Origin: Brachypterus glaber
Taxonomy: Eukaryota > Arthropoda > Insecta > Coleoptera > Kateretidae
NCBI GenBank assembly: GCA_958510825.1
Contig: OY294046.1
Span: 248,001 to 312,000 of the forward strand
Reading direction: 5' to 3'
DNA length: 64,000 nucleotides
The translations under genes were made by a program, and so were the position numbers. The notes beneath the pieces are model-generated. The model saw only the letters and a list, made by a program, of their open reading frames with translations, was not told the origin of the DNA and did no database searches. The stretch's first letter is position 1, and the number at the start of each line of letters is the position of its first letter. Positions 1 to 9,328 of this stretch are shown here, in pieces.

Positions 1-201
1 AAACTGTAATGCCAACCCAAAACAAAAAATTCCTAAATCAGTCATCAATTTAAATGTAAGTTTTTTTTAATTTTAGAGCAAAATAGAAAAAAATGTATAA
101 AGCACTCGTTTCATAACATAAGTTTTTAGAGCACTAGTACTTTAGAAAACTCGCCGCAAGCGTCTCGTTTTCTAAACTTGTACTCGTGCGCTAAAACTAC
201 C
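1..201 (+). mobile_element. Family D, right end (element starts left of window)
   Basis: This stretch matches the right-hand part of the D copies at 11481-11990 and 44315-44795. It has the same order: a CTGTAATGCC phrase, CCCTAAATCAGTCATC, GTATAAAGCACTCG, then a foldback built on GCACTAGTACTTTAGAAAAC and its complement GTTTTCTAAACTTGTACTCG around a CGCCGCAAGCG loop. The terminal CATAACA/TGTTATG closing pair is lost on the right. No coding capacity. The class is unknown; the long terminal hairpin and lack of clear TIRs leave it unassigned. Confidence 0.75.
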
Positions 202-275
202 TAGGCTTGAATATTCAAAAATATATTGTTTTTACAATTTTGGCGAAGGCGCTTATACAGGACAGGATAATTAAA

Positions 276-613
276 AATAGTTATTTATGGTACTAGTGGG
301 TAAAGTAAGATATTGTCCATGAGAAAATTAACCTGCGAGGCGTCAGCCAAGCAGGTTAGTTTTCGAGAGGGCAATATCGGTTTACCCACGAGTGCCATAC
401 AAGGTTTTATCCAATAAATAGCTTAGGAATTCATATTTTTATTAAAAATTTTAATGACATTTACAAGAAAATAATTTGACAAGTGACAGTTGAGTGGGTA
501 AAATAAATAATTATCCACTCAATAAAGTAAAAGCCACGCGGGGGTTATTATTGAGTTTATCTATTTAAAATAAAGCTGGTAATTGTCTTATTATCTGTAT
601 GTATTGGATAAAA
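276..613 (+). mobile_element. Family A nonautonomous element, copy 1 (full)
   Basis: A ~338-bp dispersed unit found eight times in the window. It starts AATAGTTATTTATGG and ends TGTATTGGATAAAA. The left 130 bp fold back on themselves: GTGGGTAAA...GATATTGYCC...AAAATTAACCTGC pairs with GCAGGTTARTTTTC...GGGCAATATC...TTTACCCA. The loop is GAGGCGTCAGCCAA. A second small hairpin lies in the right half (GAGTGGGTAAA / TTATCCACTC). There is no ORF. The class is not resolved: there are no classical TIRs at the extreme ends and no consistent target duplication. Confidence 0.85.
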
Positions 614-1660
614 TATATTTTTTAAATTTCTTTGTACATTTTGATAGTTTCAGTTTCATAACTTTCTGAAAAAAATATTTTTTATTTATTTTACCATTTT
701 ATTCAGTTATCCTATGGATTGTGAATTAAGCAGGATCGTTGCCATGATGTTATGGGGTGTAGGATACCCCCTAATGTTGGGCCAGTTGGGAAAATTGGGT
801 CTTGGATTTCGAGTTTGCCAACTAATCATTGTGGAACACTTTCGGGGCCCCCATACTTTCCAAATGAGGTAGAAACCTTTTTTTATTCATCACTTTTCGC
901 GTGGTGGTAATGATTTTTTTACTTAATCATGACTTTTATTTGCGGAATAATAATAGAGTTGGGAAGTTTAATACCCCCCCCTAATATAGCCACCCTCGCG
1001 ACGTCCCTGGAGTAAGTGGTGAAAAGTTAAAGCTATAACTTTTTGGTAGCTAGCTTAAAATTTACCACGGTAATATTCACAAAAGTTCACAAAATTTTCA
1101 TTATTCTATAATAATAAAACTATTATTTGCCAAAATTCTACATACGATACTGATACCTACAGCACTGACACCTACTCTTTTACAAGAAAAAAAATTCATT
1201 TTTTTTGTTGAAAAACCATTTGATTGTCAGTAGACTGTTTTGAATAATTAACCCCTTAAGCGTTCAGCTGATTTTTGCATGAGATTTTTAATTTACAGTG
1301 GGTTGGAATTTTTAATTGCACGACACAGCCGAGATAAATAAATTGTATGCACCTATGTGTTTTTTAAGCATCGTGGCGTGCTTGATCTAATTAAGTATGG
1401 AAAATATTCTTGTTACTCTAGTTTATTTCAGATAAATTTTTAATATATTCATTTTTATTTCTTCATTTACTTAGGGTTAAATTTTTGCAGTTATTATTGG
1501 AAATGTGAGAATTTCTGACAACAAGAAATTTGAAAGTAAGGACTTCAAATTAAAAAAATTAAGGGTCCCTGGGACAGCTGTTATTTAAAATTATTTGAAT
1601 ATTCACATTTTTTTAACTTTTTATCTTTTATTAACCAGTAATAAAATAAAATCATAAAAT
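614..1660. other. AT-rich stretch, no gene seen
   Basis: No ORF with protein-like content and no strong repeat. Around 860-1015 there is a C-run followed by GCGACGTCCCTGG, which resembles the right end of family L (compare 35283-35296), so an eroded L fragment is possible. The rest looks like unique AT-rich DNA. Confidence 0.5.
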
Positions 1661-2320
1661 GAAGACAGAAATCTTAAATAATATTCATATAAATTTAATT
1701 ATTTTTTTATCATTAATATTCACATGCAATCATTAATATTCATATTAATTTATGTTCATATTCATTAATATTCATATGAATATAATTATTTATTATATTA
1801 TTAATTTATTTAATATTCATATTGCTTAATATTTATATTTATTAATATACATATTAATTAATATTCATAATCATTATTATTCATATTCATTAATATTTAT
1901 GTTTATTAATATTCATTTAATTAATTATTCAGTTATTAATATTCATATTCATTAATATTTATATTTATTCATATGTATTAAAATTTATTAATGTTCAAAT
2001 TAATTCATATTCATACTCGTTGATGTTCATATTCATTAAAATACATGTTTATTAATATGATATTTATTACTATTCGTATGAATTTAGTTGTTTATTTAAT
2101 CATTAATATTCATATTTACTCATTAATATTTATATTCAATCATTAATATTTATATTCAATTATTAATATTCATATTTAATCAATAATATTTATATTCAGT
2201 CAATTATATTCATATTCAATCATTATACACATTCATTAATATTCATATTCAATAATATTTATATTCATTAATATTCATATTCATTAATATTCATATTTAT
2301 TAAATTTCATATTCATTTAT
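1661..2320. repeat. Degenerate ATTAATATTCAT minisatellite
   Basis: About 660 bp made almost only of variants of ATTAATATTCAT, ATTTATATTCA and CATTAATATT in the same orientation. The period is irregular (about 12 to 24 bp) and there are many substitutions. It directly adjoins the pentanucleotide tail of the LINE, so the LINE may have inserted at its edge. Non-coding. Confidence 0.8.
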
Positions 2321-2357
2321 ATAGAATAGAATAGAATAGAATAGAATAGAATAGAAT
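2321..2357. repeat. (ATAGA)n microsatellite, 3' tail of the LINE
   Basis: Seven perfect ATAGA units followed by ATATT. On the minus strand this reads (TCTAT)n after AATAAATAT, directly downstream of the minus-strand reverse transcriptase fragment. Short tandem-repeat tails are known at the 3' ends of CR1- and I-like non-LTR elements, so this most likely marks the 3' end of the LINE copy. Confidence 0.8.
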
Positions 2358-3680
2358 ATTTATTAGCCATCATGTGATACATTTCTGTATATATGGTAGG
2401 TCATATTTATAAAATTAAGACTAACATATATCGTGTAACATATAGAATTAAAAAAAAAAATACAATAATGAATTTCTTAAATAAATACTAAATAGACTAA
2501 GAAACAAATTAAAAAAATACAAAATTTACTAAACATCCTTAAAATTAAAATCTAAAAACTCCTTAATTGTATAGGGACAGCACTTAATGACAATATTCTT
2601 GACAGCATTTTTAAATAGATTCACATTTTTTATATTTTTTGCTTCCTTTGGCAATTTGTTATAAAGGCTAATACATTTATACAGAGGGGATTTTTCATAA
2701 AGAGCGGTTTTGTGCTTTATAATTGGCAGTACATTTTCTCTTCTTTTATTAATCAAATCTGAATCTGTGGTAAAAATATGTTGATTCATTTTAACATAAA
2801 CAATACATTTAAATATATAAATTCCAAGAACAGTCAAAATGTTATTGTTTATAAAAACCTGTCTGCAGCTATCTCTATACCCCATGTTAAAAATTAGCCT
2901 GATTAGACGTTTCTGAGCAATTAATACTCTCTTAATGTGTCTTGCACTTCCCCAACTTATTATATTAAAAGACATATGCGAGTATGCCAGGGCATAGTAA
3001 ACAGTAAATATTGAATCTCCGCCCAAATAATATTTCATCTGACGAATAGCATAATAAGCCCTATTTAATTTACCACACACACTTTGAATATGGTCATCCC
3101 AGTTTAAATTGGAATCAAAAATTGTGCCCAAGAATTTGGTATTCCCTGATAATTTAATTTCTAGTGGAAGGGATTCTTTCGGTATATTTCGTCTATTGTA
3201 GAAGTTAACAAATACAGTTTTACTACTATTTAGTATAAGTGAGTTTCTTTGACACCACGAACTAAAGTTATCCATTATACTGTTTATTAGCGATAATAGT
3301 TCTTCTATAGATTTAGCAGACAAAGTTATTGTTGTGTCATCCGCAAACATAATAATTAAGACTCGTAAGAACTCAGGTAGGTCATTTATGTACAGTAAAA
3401 AGAGTAATGGTCCCAAAACTGAACCTTGAGGAACTCCTCTTTTTATTTTATATTTTTGAGAAATTCCTGTTTTATTTCTTATGATAATTGACCTATCTTT
3501 TAAGTATGAGGCAAACCATTTAAGCAAAAAGTTAGGAAGTTTAATATTTTTTAACTTATTAACAAGAATATCGGGGTCTATGGTATCAAATGCTTTGTGC
3601 AAATCAAACATAAGTGAAACGACATAATTTCCATCATCCAATTGCTTATAAATATAATTAAGTAAATCAAACATTAAAAA
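2321..3680 (-). mobile_element. 5'-truncated non-LTR retrotransposon (LINE)
   Basis: The copy comprises the C-terminal part of an RT ORF, about 170 bp of 3' untranslated sequence and a pentanucleotide tail. The 5' junction is placed near 3676-3680, because the residues before FDLLNYIYK (MNYYRYFLM) do not look like RT and probably come from flanking DNA. The apurinic endonuclease, ORF1 and N-terminal RT motifs are missing, as expected from incomplete target-primed reverse transcription. No convincing target duplication was found. A Jockey/CR1-type clade is likely; the exact clade is unresolved. Confidence 0.8.
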
Positions 3681-3698
3681 ATATCTATAATAATTCAA
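2529..3698 (-). CDS. LINE reverse transcriptase, C-terminal fragment
   Basis: A 389-codon open frame encoding the palm, thumb and downstream part of a non-LTR reverse transcriptase, which copies element RNA at a nicked chromosomal target. Visible motifs: FDLHKAFDTID (residues 31-41, with the first catalytic Asp at 32), RGVPQGSVLGPLLFLLYIND (about 88-107), and FADD (118-121) carrying the other two catalytic Asp. After these come FLGTIFDSNLNW (189-200, the motif-7 region) and a C-terminal tail. All three catalytic aspartates are present and no stop or frameshift is seen, so the copy is young. It is not functional: the fingers motifs, the endonuclease and ORF1 are missing. The first Met is not a real start; the frame simply opens in flanking DNA. 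No promoter is expected. Confidence 0.9.
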   Translation of the reverse strand: MNYYRYFLMFDLLNYIYKQLDDGNYVVSLMFDLHKAFDTIDPDILVNKLKNIKLPNFLLKWFASYLKDRSIIIRNKTGISQKYKIKRGVPQGSVLGPLLFLLYINDLPEFLRVLIIMFADDTTITLSAKSIEELLSLINSIMDNFSSWCQRNSLILNSSKTVFVNFYNRRNIPKESLPLEIKLSGNTKFLGTIFDSNLNWDDHIQSVCGKLNRAYYAIRQMKYYLGGDSIFTVYYALAYSHMSFNIISWGSARHIKRVLIAQKRLIRLIFNMGYRDSCRQVFINNNILTVLGIYIFKCIVYVKMNQHIFTTDSDLINKRRENVLPIIKHKTALYEKSPLYKCISLYNKLPKEAKNIKNVNLFKNAVKNIVIKCCPYTIKEFLDFNFKDV

Positions 3699-4414
3699 TT
3701 ATTCTATTAATTTTAAGTAAAAATTCAAAACAAATTTAGTTGCTAGAACCGTCTTAATATTTATATTAAGGTACACAATTTTTAACAAGAATTTATTTGA
3801 ACTGAATATTAGTTTAGATTTCTGTTTTAATTTAAAGTTCTCACTGAATGTTCAGATAATTTTTGACAGTGTATAAATAAAAAAACTAAAGAAATGTGTT
3901 ATTAGTTAAATATGATTTTCAGCTGTGATAATAATTTCGATAAGAGTCTAAAACTTATTTATTAGTTTACGTTTACCATTTGTATTTTATTTTAGTAAAT
4001 ATAAGTAGATATATCTATATTTATTGTCAACATAGAAACAAATGAATGAGCTTTTAATGTATTAATAAAACATATAATTTTCAGTTTTTTCAGTCTTTTT
4101 TTCATGTAAAAATGCATTCCGTGTGCAGACTTTTAGATACAACTTGATTGTAAAACGCTATCGGGAACTACAATCGGCGCTTTTGTTTTTAAATGTTTTA
4201 ATATCGAAAAAGCATGAATATTCTACATAAAAATGGTATTTTTTTAAATATTTATGATACTTATTCAATAATATTGTATATTATAATTATATTGTAACCA
4301 CTAGAATGTAAAAAATCACTGTGTGAGTTACGCTTTTGGAAAAATTAAAAAAACCTGCCCCAACTTTAAAAATTTGGCTATAGAAACTTAGATTTCAAAT
4401 ATATAGAGTGACCC
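3699..4414. other. AT-rich stretch, no gene seen
   Basis: No protein-like frame and no recognised repeat. Short AT runs only. Confidence 0.5.
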
Positions 4415-4417
4415 TTA

Positions 4418-4563
4418 GGAAACGTTCAAGTATTACGTAACGCAAATTTGGATCATTTTGGACCCCCCCTTAAACGCTATTTTCCTATACCATTAACATG
4501 GGCGTAACACTCCAAAATGACCCCCACCCCCCTAGGAGCGTTACGTAATACTTGAACGTTCCC
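4418..4563 (-). mobile_element. PIF/Harbinger-type MITE, family B copy 1
   Basis: A 146-bp element with ~28-bp terminal inverted repeats: GGAAACGTTCAAGTATTACG at the left, and the complement of GGGAACGTTCAAGTATTACG at the right. It is flanked by TTA on both sides (4415-4417 and 4564-4566). Known PIF/Harbinger elements duplicate a 3-bp TWA target, so the assignment rests on target duplication plus TIR. The inside carries a C-run, CCATTAACATGGGCGTAAC and no ORF. It lies in the opposite orientation to the copies at 24403 and 45778. Confidence 0.85.
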
Positions 4564-4566
4564 TTA

Positions 4567-5304
4567 TAACTCACGACTCATATACTTATTGCCTCGTTTA
4601 TAACTTAAAATTTTATGACTAGTGCTCGAAAAAACTGACCTATCAATTCAGCGTGTTAAAATGGTAAAATTGTGTAAATTTTACGAAAAACTGTCTTAAA
4701 ATTTTACATTTTTACACAATTTAACACGATTCCGTGTCAATTTACGTCTACACGGTCGACTGTGTAAAAATGGTTTCATTAGTGTAATGTCCGTACCTAA
4801 ACAATTAAAAAAGAAAATATTGGTGGCATTTTTCTAATTTTCTTTTCTGTTCGATATGCAACTAATATTTTTTTCACTTGAAACTATATTTCAATAACCG
4901 GACTGTCAGATCGACGCTGTTACATAGTGAGACACTTGGAACAAAAAAATAAATAAATTAATTAATAGTATATTATTACAAATAAAAAAATGAAATTGAA
5001 AAAAAAAATCAGCCTTTTTTTTGGTGAAGAAGATACCACACGAAAACTTTACTACTATAGTATACGGTTTTTTACCTAAGAGGTGTAAACTTCTAGTTTC
5101 TTATCTGTCATCTCAAACTCTCAAACTTAAATGTGAAGGGAAACATTTCGAATGAACTTCCTAATAGGAACTTCAAAGTCCATAGGTAGTTCTTATGAAT
5201 TTTGGAGTACCAAAAGGTTTCATTTTAGGACCATTATCTACTTTTTTTAATTTACGTGAACGTTATTTATTTTTTTTATAATCCGCGGATAACTAGTTCA
5301 TAGA
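4567..5304. other. AT-rich stretch with GTGTAAA-type motifs
   Basis: No gene. Around 4650-4790 there are repeated TTGTGTAAATTTTAC-like phrases in both orientations, similar in style to the TA-flanked MITE at 58542, but no clean ends could be drawn. Confidence 0.4.
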
Positions 5305-5685
5305 TTTTTTATTTTATACTGTTTTAGATTATTCTATAAAAAATTTGATCAGAGAATTTTAATCCATTCACAAAAATGGTCTATTGATTTCCATTCTGAA
5401 AAAAAGTATTACTGATGCTTTTTAAAGTTAGTTCTCAAAAAATATGCATATTAGTGTATCGATTAATGTCAAATTAATTGTCAAACACTTATTATTATTG
5501 TTCTGATAAATTATGACAGAAATTACCTAAATACGATGCACTGTATTTTTTAACAAAATAAGCTACCAAATATATATGCAACTATTTTTTCTGAATAGAG
5601 AATTGATTGATTATTTATGTGAACAGATTTAAAATTTCTGAGCAAAATTCATGTAAAATATTCTAAAACAGTATAAAATAAAGTT
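5305..5685. repeat. Foldback unit with ~40-bp imperfect arms
   Basis: ATTTTATACTGTTTTAGATT at 5311 pairs with the complement at about 5664-5684 (ATTCTAAAACAGTATAAAAT). An inner pair around AAATTTGATCAGAG / TTTCTGAGCAAAATT extends the arms. The centre is AT-rich and non-coding. Probably a degraded MITE; target duplication not found. Confidence 0.55.
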
Positions 5686-6400
5686 TTATTAAGTCCACTA
5701 TGGTCATTTCTGAGGAATAAAGTCCATTATCTTCCGAAATGAGCACTTCAGCCTTAACTGTTGATAGTTTTATCATGTGTAGACCTCCTAATAACAGGAT
5801 TAACTCTTGGTTTGCGTTGGCAAGTCACTTAAACTCGATGTCTGTTTAGTGTCAGCGTGAAGGAAAAACTTCAAATGTTTGTTTACGAGTAAATTAAATT
5901 AATTCTAAAATATTTCGGGATTTTTCGGCGTTACTTTCGGGTTTTTGGGACTTTTCGGAAACGAAAAATTTTCGGGATAAGTTTTAAAACTAGAAAAAAG
6001 CACATACAAAAATATGCAGCAAAAAAATTCAAAAGAAAAAATTATAAAAGAATTGAAATAAAAAAATGTTGGCAATACTTTATATATCGATACGTATATA
6101 CGATAAGTATCGATAGAAAAAAATCCCACACCCACATAGCTATTGGTCGCGCACCGAGTAAATACAATTGCGGTGAAGGCGGGCCGACTCGGCAATTGCA
6201 CGAGAGCCCCGCCTCGCTTGCTCGTTGGTGACTGCACTGCACACTCGAAACGCCTTCTTCTGTCACGATTTAAACCAAATTTTATACATACTACTTCCCC
6301 CTATGAATAGAAAAAAATATTTAAAAAAAAATTAAAAAAATATTTTAATAAAAAAAAATAATAAACTAAAAAAAAAAAAATCAATTGCCTAAATAAATTC

Positions 6401-6625
6401 CGAGGGGCTGACCGCGTCTAAAATTTGTACAAAAGAGTTCCTTTTTCGCAAAGAGTTCCTCAGAGTTCCTTCGGAATTCCTCGGAGTTCCTCCAGAGTTC
6501 CTCGGAGTTCCTCGGAGTTCCTCCAGAGTTCCTCGGAGTTCCTCCGGAGTTTTTCAGAGTTCCTCTAGAGTTCTTCCTGAAATTCTTTGGCTTGTACAAA
6601 AGATTTCCTCGCGGTCAGCCCCTCG
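6401..6625. mobile_element. hAT-type MITE carrying a minisatellite
   Basis: A 225-bp element with TIRs CGAGGGGCTGACCGCG and CGCGGTCAGCCCCTCG. It is flanked by a perfect 8-bp direct repeat ATAAATTC at 6393-6400 and 6626-6633. An 8-bp target duplication is characteristic of hAT transposons. Nearly all of the interior is a 10-11 bp tandem array. The low-complexity minus-strand frame across it (Asn/Glu/Arg-rich) is a by-product of the array and not a gene. Confidence 0.85.
6437..6585 (-). repeat. GAGTTCCTCNG minisatellite, about 12 units
   Basis: On the + strand the unit is GAGTTCCTC plus one or two of A/G/CA/CG, giving 10- and 11-bp variants in alternation. About a dozen units can be counted, with edge units more diverged. 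It sits wholly inside the hAT-type MITE, so the array was probably carried or grown within the element. Confidence 0.85.
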
Positions 6626-6740
6626 ATAAATTCGTTAAAAAAAGTTTTGGATTTTTCGGGATTTTTTTTCGGGATTTCTAGATTCAAAAATCTTCGGGAT
6701 ATGCCGATATTTCGGGATTCCGAATTTCTGGACTGGAAAC

Positions 6741-7268
6741 CCTAGGCATATGCGCAAATAGCCTTTAAAACCGGGGGTTCTATAGTAGCTAAAAATATTA
6801 AATTTTTCAAGAAAGAATTCACAATAAGCACATAGTAAAATCGTCGTTGGGGGCTAAATTGAACGAGGAGGGGGTAAAGCCCCCTAGTTGCGCCTATGGA
6901 ACTTGAACTGTCATTTTAACACTTGGTCTTCTAGCATTACGTGCTCTAAATAATATAAAAAGGTAAAGGCTTTATAATAAAGCCAACGTAATAAAAATTA
7001 TAAAAAAATTATTATAAAATTAAAATCATCAGATAAAAGTTTTATTACTCATATAATAATATAAAGATAAATAAAAAAAGTACATACCTTGTACACAGAG
7101 AAAAATCTTTCTAGGATACTTACAGAAAAAAAATTATATACTGTAAAAAATGTGGGTAAAATTAGAGAATAGCTAGGTAAGACAAGATCAAGATTAAATT
7201 ATAAAAATGATATGATTTAAACCAAACTTTACTGATTTATAGGAAATGTAACTCGCTATCTTTCATAT
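6741..7268. other. AT-rich stretch, no gene seen
   Basis: No recognised gene. A CACAGAGAAAAAT phrase near 7096 resembles the termini of the TA-flanked MITEs further right, but no partner end was found. Confidence 0.4.
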
Positions 7269-7730
7269 AACTATACTGGGCTCTATAAAACTGGCAGTGA
7301 CTCAAACCTCTCTCTCTCTCTTTTTATTTTTGGCCTTTGCCTTTGTCAATTGACCAGCTCACTGATCTTTTGTTAGATTCTGCAGACGGTTCGTCTGGTT
7401 GTTACTATATCACATATACTAACTTTCCATTGTAAAATCATTATCAAAAGTTATAACGATTGTAGATTTAATAATATTTTCTTAACAAACACATTTTTAA
7501 ATAAATTACTTGATGCAGTTGGCGCGAAAAACTTACGCCATTTTTAATTTTTTCCTTAAATTTCTAACATGTGTCACCTTCGCGTCACCTACGCTGGATG
7601 TGACTTATACCTATGCTTCTTTCTTATAAGGTAATCCCCTAGACGAAATTACACGAATCGCTCACAAACCGCACACGAGCTAATATAATCTTCGCCTTTT
7701 AACACACTTTCGCAAGTTTTATAGAGCACA
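7269..7730. mobile_element. TIR element, family I copy 1
   Basis: Left GGGCTCTATAAAACTGGCAG and right CAAGTTTTATAGAGCAC form imperfect TIRs. The internal stretch ACGAAATTACACGAATCG...ATCTTCGCCTTTTA matches 21267-21325, and AGTGACTCAAACCTCT matches 21220. Compared with the 180-bp copy at 21191, this one holds ~280 bp of additional DNA starting at a (CT)n run, probably a nested insertion. No ORF. Confidence 0.6.
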
Positions 7731-7782
7731 GATAACAGCACTTAAAAGTTTTAGATAAGTTCTCTGCACACAGCTTAAAGAA

Positions 7783-7990
7783 TCATTGTCAATAACAAAA
7801 AAATTATCTAGCCTACTGCAGAGATGGTTCAATGCGTGATACTAAGGTCAACCAATCCTGAACAATTTCGAGGGTCTTGAAAATAAAAACACTCGTACAC
7901 GTGAGACGAGACAAGAAGTTAATCGTCGAGACCCTCGCTAGGCAAGATCAACCTAGTTCTTGTCTAGAAAACCTCAACAATCGAGACGAT
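7783..7990 (+). repeat. Family J repeat, copy 1
   Basis: Shares TAGCCTACT, CAATGCGTGATACTAAGGTC and GAGACGAGACAAGAAGTTAATC with 18505-18690. The right half holds several short inverted GTCGAGAC/GTCTCG motifs. It is directly followed by family A. Non-coding and unclassified. Confidence 0.6.
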
Positions 7991-7996
7991 AAGAAT

Positions 7997-8328
7997 AATA
8001 GTTATTTATGGTACTAGTGGGTAAAGTAAGATATTGCCCATGTAAAAATTAACCTGCGAGGCGTCAGCCAAGCAGGTTAATTTTTGAGAGGACAATATCA
8101 GTTTACCCATGAGTGCCTTACAAGGTTTTATCCAATAAATAGCTTAGGAATTCATATTTTTATTAAAAATTTTAATGACATTTACAAGAAAATAATTTGA
8201 CAAATGACAGTGGCTAAAATAAATAATTATCCACTCAATAAAATAAAAGCCACGCGGGGGTTATTATTGAGTTTATCTATTTAAAATAAAGCTGGTAATT
8301 GTCTTATTATCTGTATGTATTGGATAAA
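7997..8328 (+). mobile_element. Family A, copy 2 (full)
   Basis: Full-length A unit, AATAGTTATTTATGG to GTATTGGATAAA. The hairpin arms are intact with a few substitutions (GGACAATATCAG). A short deletion removes the TGAGTG before GGCTAAAATAAATAATTATC. Confidence 0.85.
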
Positions 8329-8433
8329 AGCTATTTTATGCAAAAAATAACAAAGCTAACTGGAAATATAATTAATTTTATGTCTATTCTGCGCATGCTT
8401 GGTGATAACAGAGCTGTACAGGCATACGAAAAA

Positions 8434-8646
8434 AAAAGGTCTTGTCCACCAGACGCTGAATCCGAATCCGATGTTGGTTTGACTCGGTCAGATCGCATTT
8501 CGTTAATAAAAAGTTCAAAAAAGTGATACATTTTATCACTTTTTTGAGGTTAGGAACGAAATGCGACCTGACCGAGTCAAACCAACTTTAGATTCGGATT
8601 TAGCGACCCCAAAAAGATTTAGTCACGTCTGGTGGACAAAACCTTT
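8434..8646. mobile_element. Family G foldback MITE, copy 1
   Basis: An almost complete palindrome. AAGGTCTTGTCCACCAGACG at the left pairs with CGTCTGGTGGACAAAACCTT at the right; inner arms CCGAATCCGATGTTGG / GATTCGGATTTAGC and CGCATTTCGTT / AACGAAATGCG surround a loop GATACATTTTATC. Open frames through it are mirror-image shadows. Same family as 42552-42826 and 42845-43122. Target duplication not determined. Confidence 0.8.
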
Positions 8647-8715
8647 AATTTTTCACTGATATACGAACGAAATATAATTAATTGTATGACTACACTAGTA
8701 GTGTAGTACACTACT

Positions 8716-8831
8716 GCCCTCCTTAGGATGAACGCGGCAAATCCAGATATCAATACGATTTTTACATAAGCGGTCACAGAAATATCGACTGTATTGCTAT
8801 CTGGATTTTCCGCGTTCATCCTAAGGAGGGC
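8716..8831. repeat. Short foldback element, 33-bp arms
   Basis: GCCCTCCTTAGGATGAACGC at 8716 is matched by GCGTTCATCCTAAGGAGGGC ending at 8831. The arms continue inward through AAATCCAGATA / TATCTGGATTT. ACTAC occurs just outside both ends (8710-8714 and about 8834-8838), a possible 5-bp target duplication. Non-coding. Confidence 0.75.
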
Positions 8832-9205
8832 AAACTACGCATGCATAAGTATAATTAGGTACGACACTCAGTTAATTCTCAGCAAAGATGCGCAGTATAG
8901 ACCTAAAATTAGTTATATTTCTCGTTAGCTTTTTGCATAAACTAGCCTTAAAGGTTTGTCCGTGCAAAAAGTCAAGTTTAATAAAGTTCTTAAGCAGTAT
9001 TAACTGTTTTAAGAGGTAGCAGTAAATTTTATGTGCCATAAAGTGAAACATTTACAAATAAGGAATTAATGGGTTTTAATTAGGTATTAATTGCAACAGT
9101 TTACTGGCCTTTACGACATTTTAAATCTCATATGCTGTGAATATCTAATTATACTCCTCGCAGCTTCACAGCAGAATTACACGTTTAATTAAAAAAGAAA
9201 AAGTC
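8832..9205. other. AT-rich stretch, no gene seen
   Basis: No protein-like frame and no repeat recognised. Confidence 0.5.
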
Positions 9206-9214
9206 CAAAATCAA

Positions 9215-9325
9215 ACAATTTTGTACAAAAGTGCGTCTGTCCGTCTGTACGTTTTTATGCCCGCACGATAACTCAAGAAAGAATTATCCGATTGACTTCA
9301 AATTTTTGGAAAAAAATAATCTTGG
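9215..9325 (+). repeat. CTGTC / ATAACTC module, copy at 9.2 kb
   Basis: CAATTTTGTACAAAAGTGCG, then CTGTCCGTCTGTACG, then CGATAACTCAAGAAAGAATTA. The same word order recurs near 14.9, 23.2, 25.0, 37.9 and 50.2 kb in otherwise different sequence. Function unknown; it is cut at the right by the Harbinger-type element at 9329. Confidence 0.6.
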
Positions 9326-9328
9326 TAA

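Larger units (their letters stand above)
5905..6740. repeat. TCGGGATTTTT-flanked repeat region with a GC-rich pocket
   Basis: Both flanks carry runs of TCGGGATTTTTCGG and TTTCGGGATTCCG (5914-5975 and 6650-6722), suggesting one element split by the 6401 insertion. Between them, 6130-6262 is much richer in G+C than its surroundings (GGCGGGCCGACTCGG, GAGCCCCGCCTCGC). Frames through it show no conserved protein signal, so it could be a promoter-like part of an element or a short exon relic. The right edge reads GGACTGGAAACCCTAGG. Confidence 0.4.

Noticed and set aside
276..420. Family A foldback as a microRNA precursor
   Set aside because: It is a repetitive element with eight local copies, arms are longer than typical for a miRNA hairpin, and nothing shows processing.
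276..613. Helitron assignment for family A
   Set aside because: A hairpin is present, but it lies at the opposite end from the expected position, and no TC start, CTRR end or AT target was seen.
6381..6599. 72-codon minus-strand frame rich in Asn, Glu and Arg
   Set aside because: It is a translation of the GAGTTCCTC minisatellite; residue periodicity follows the DNA repeat.
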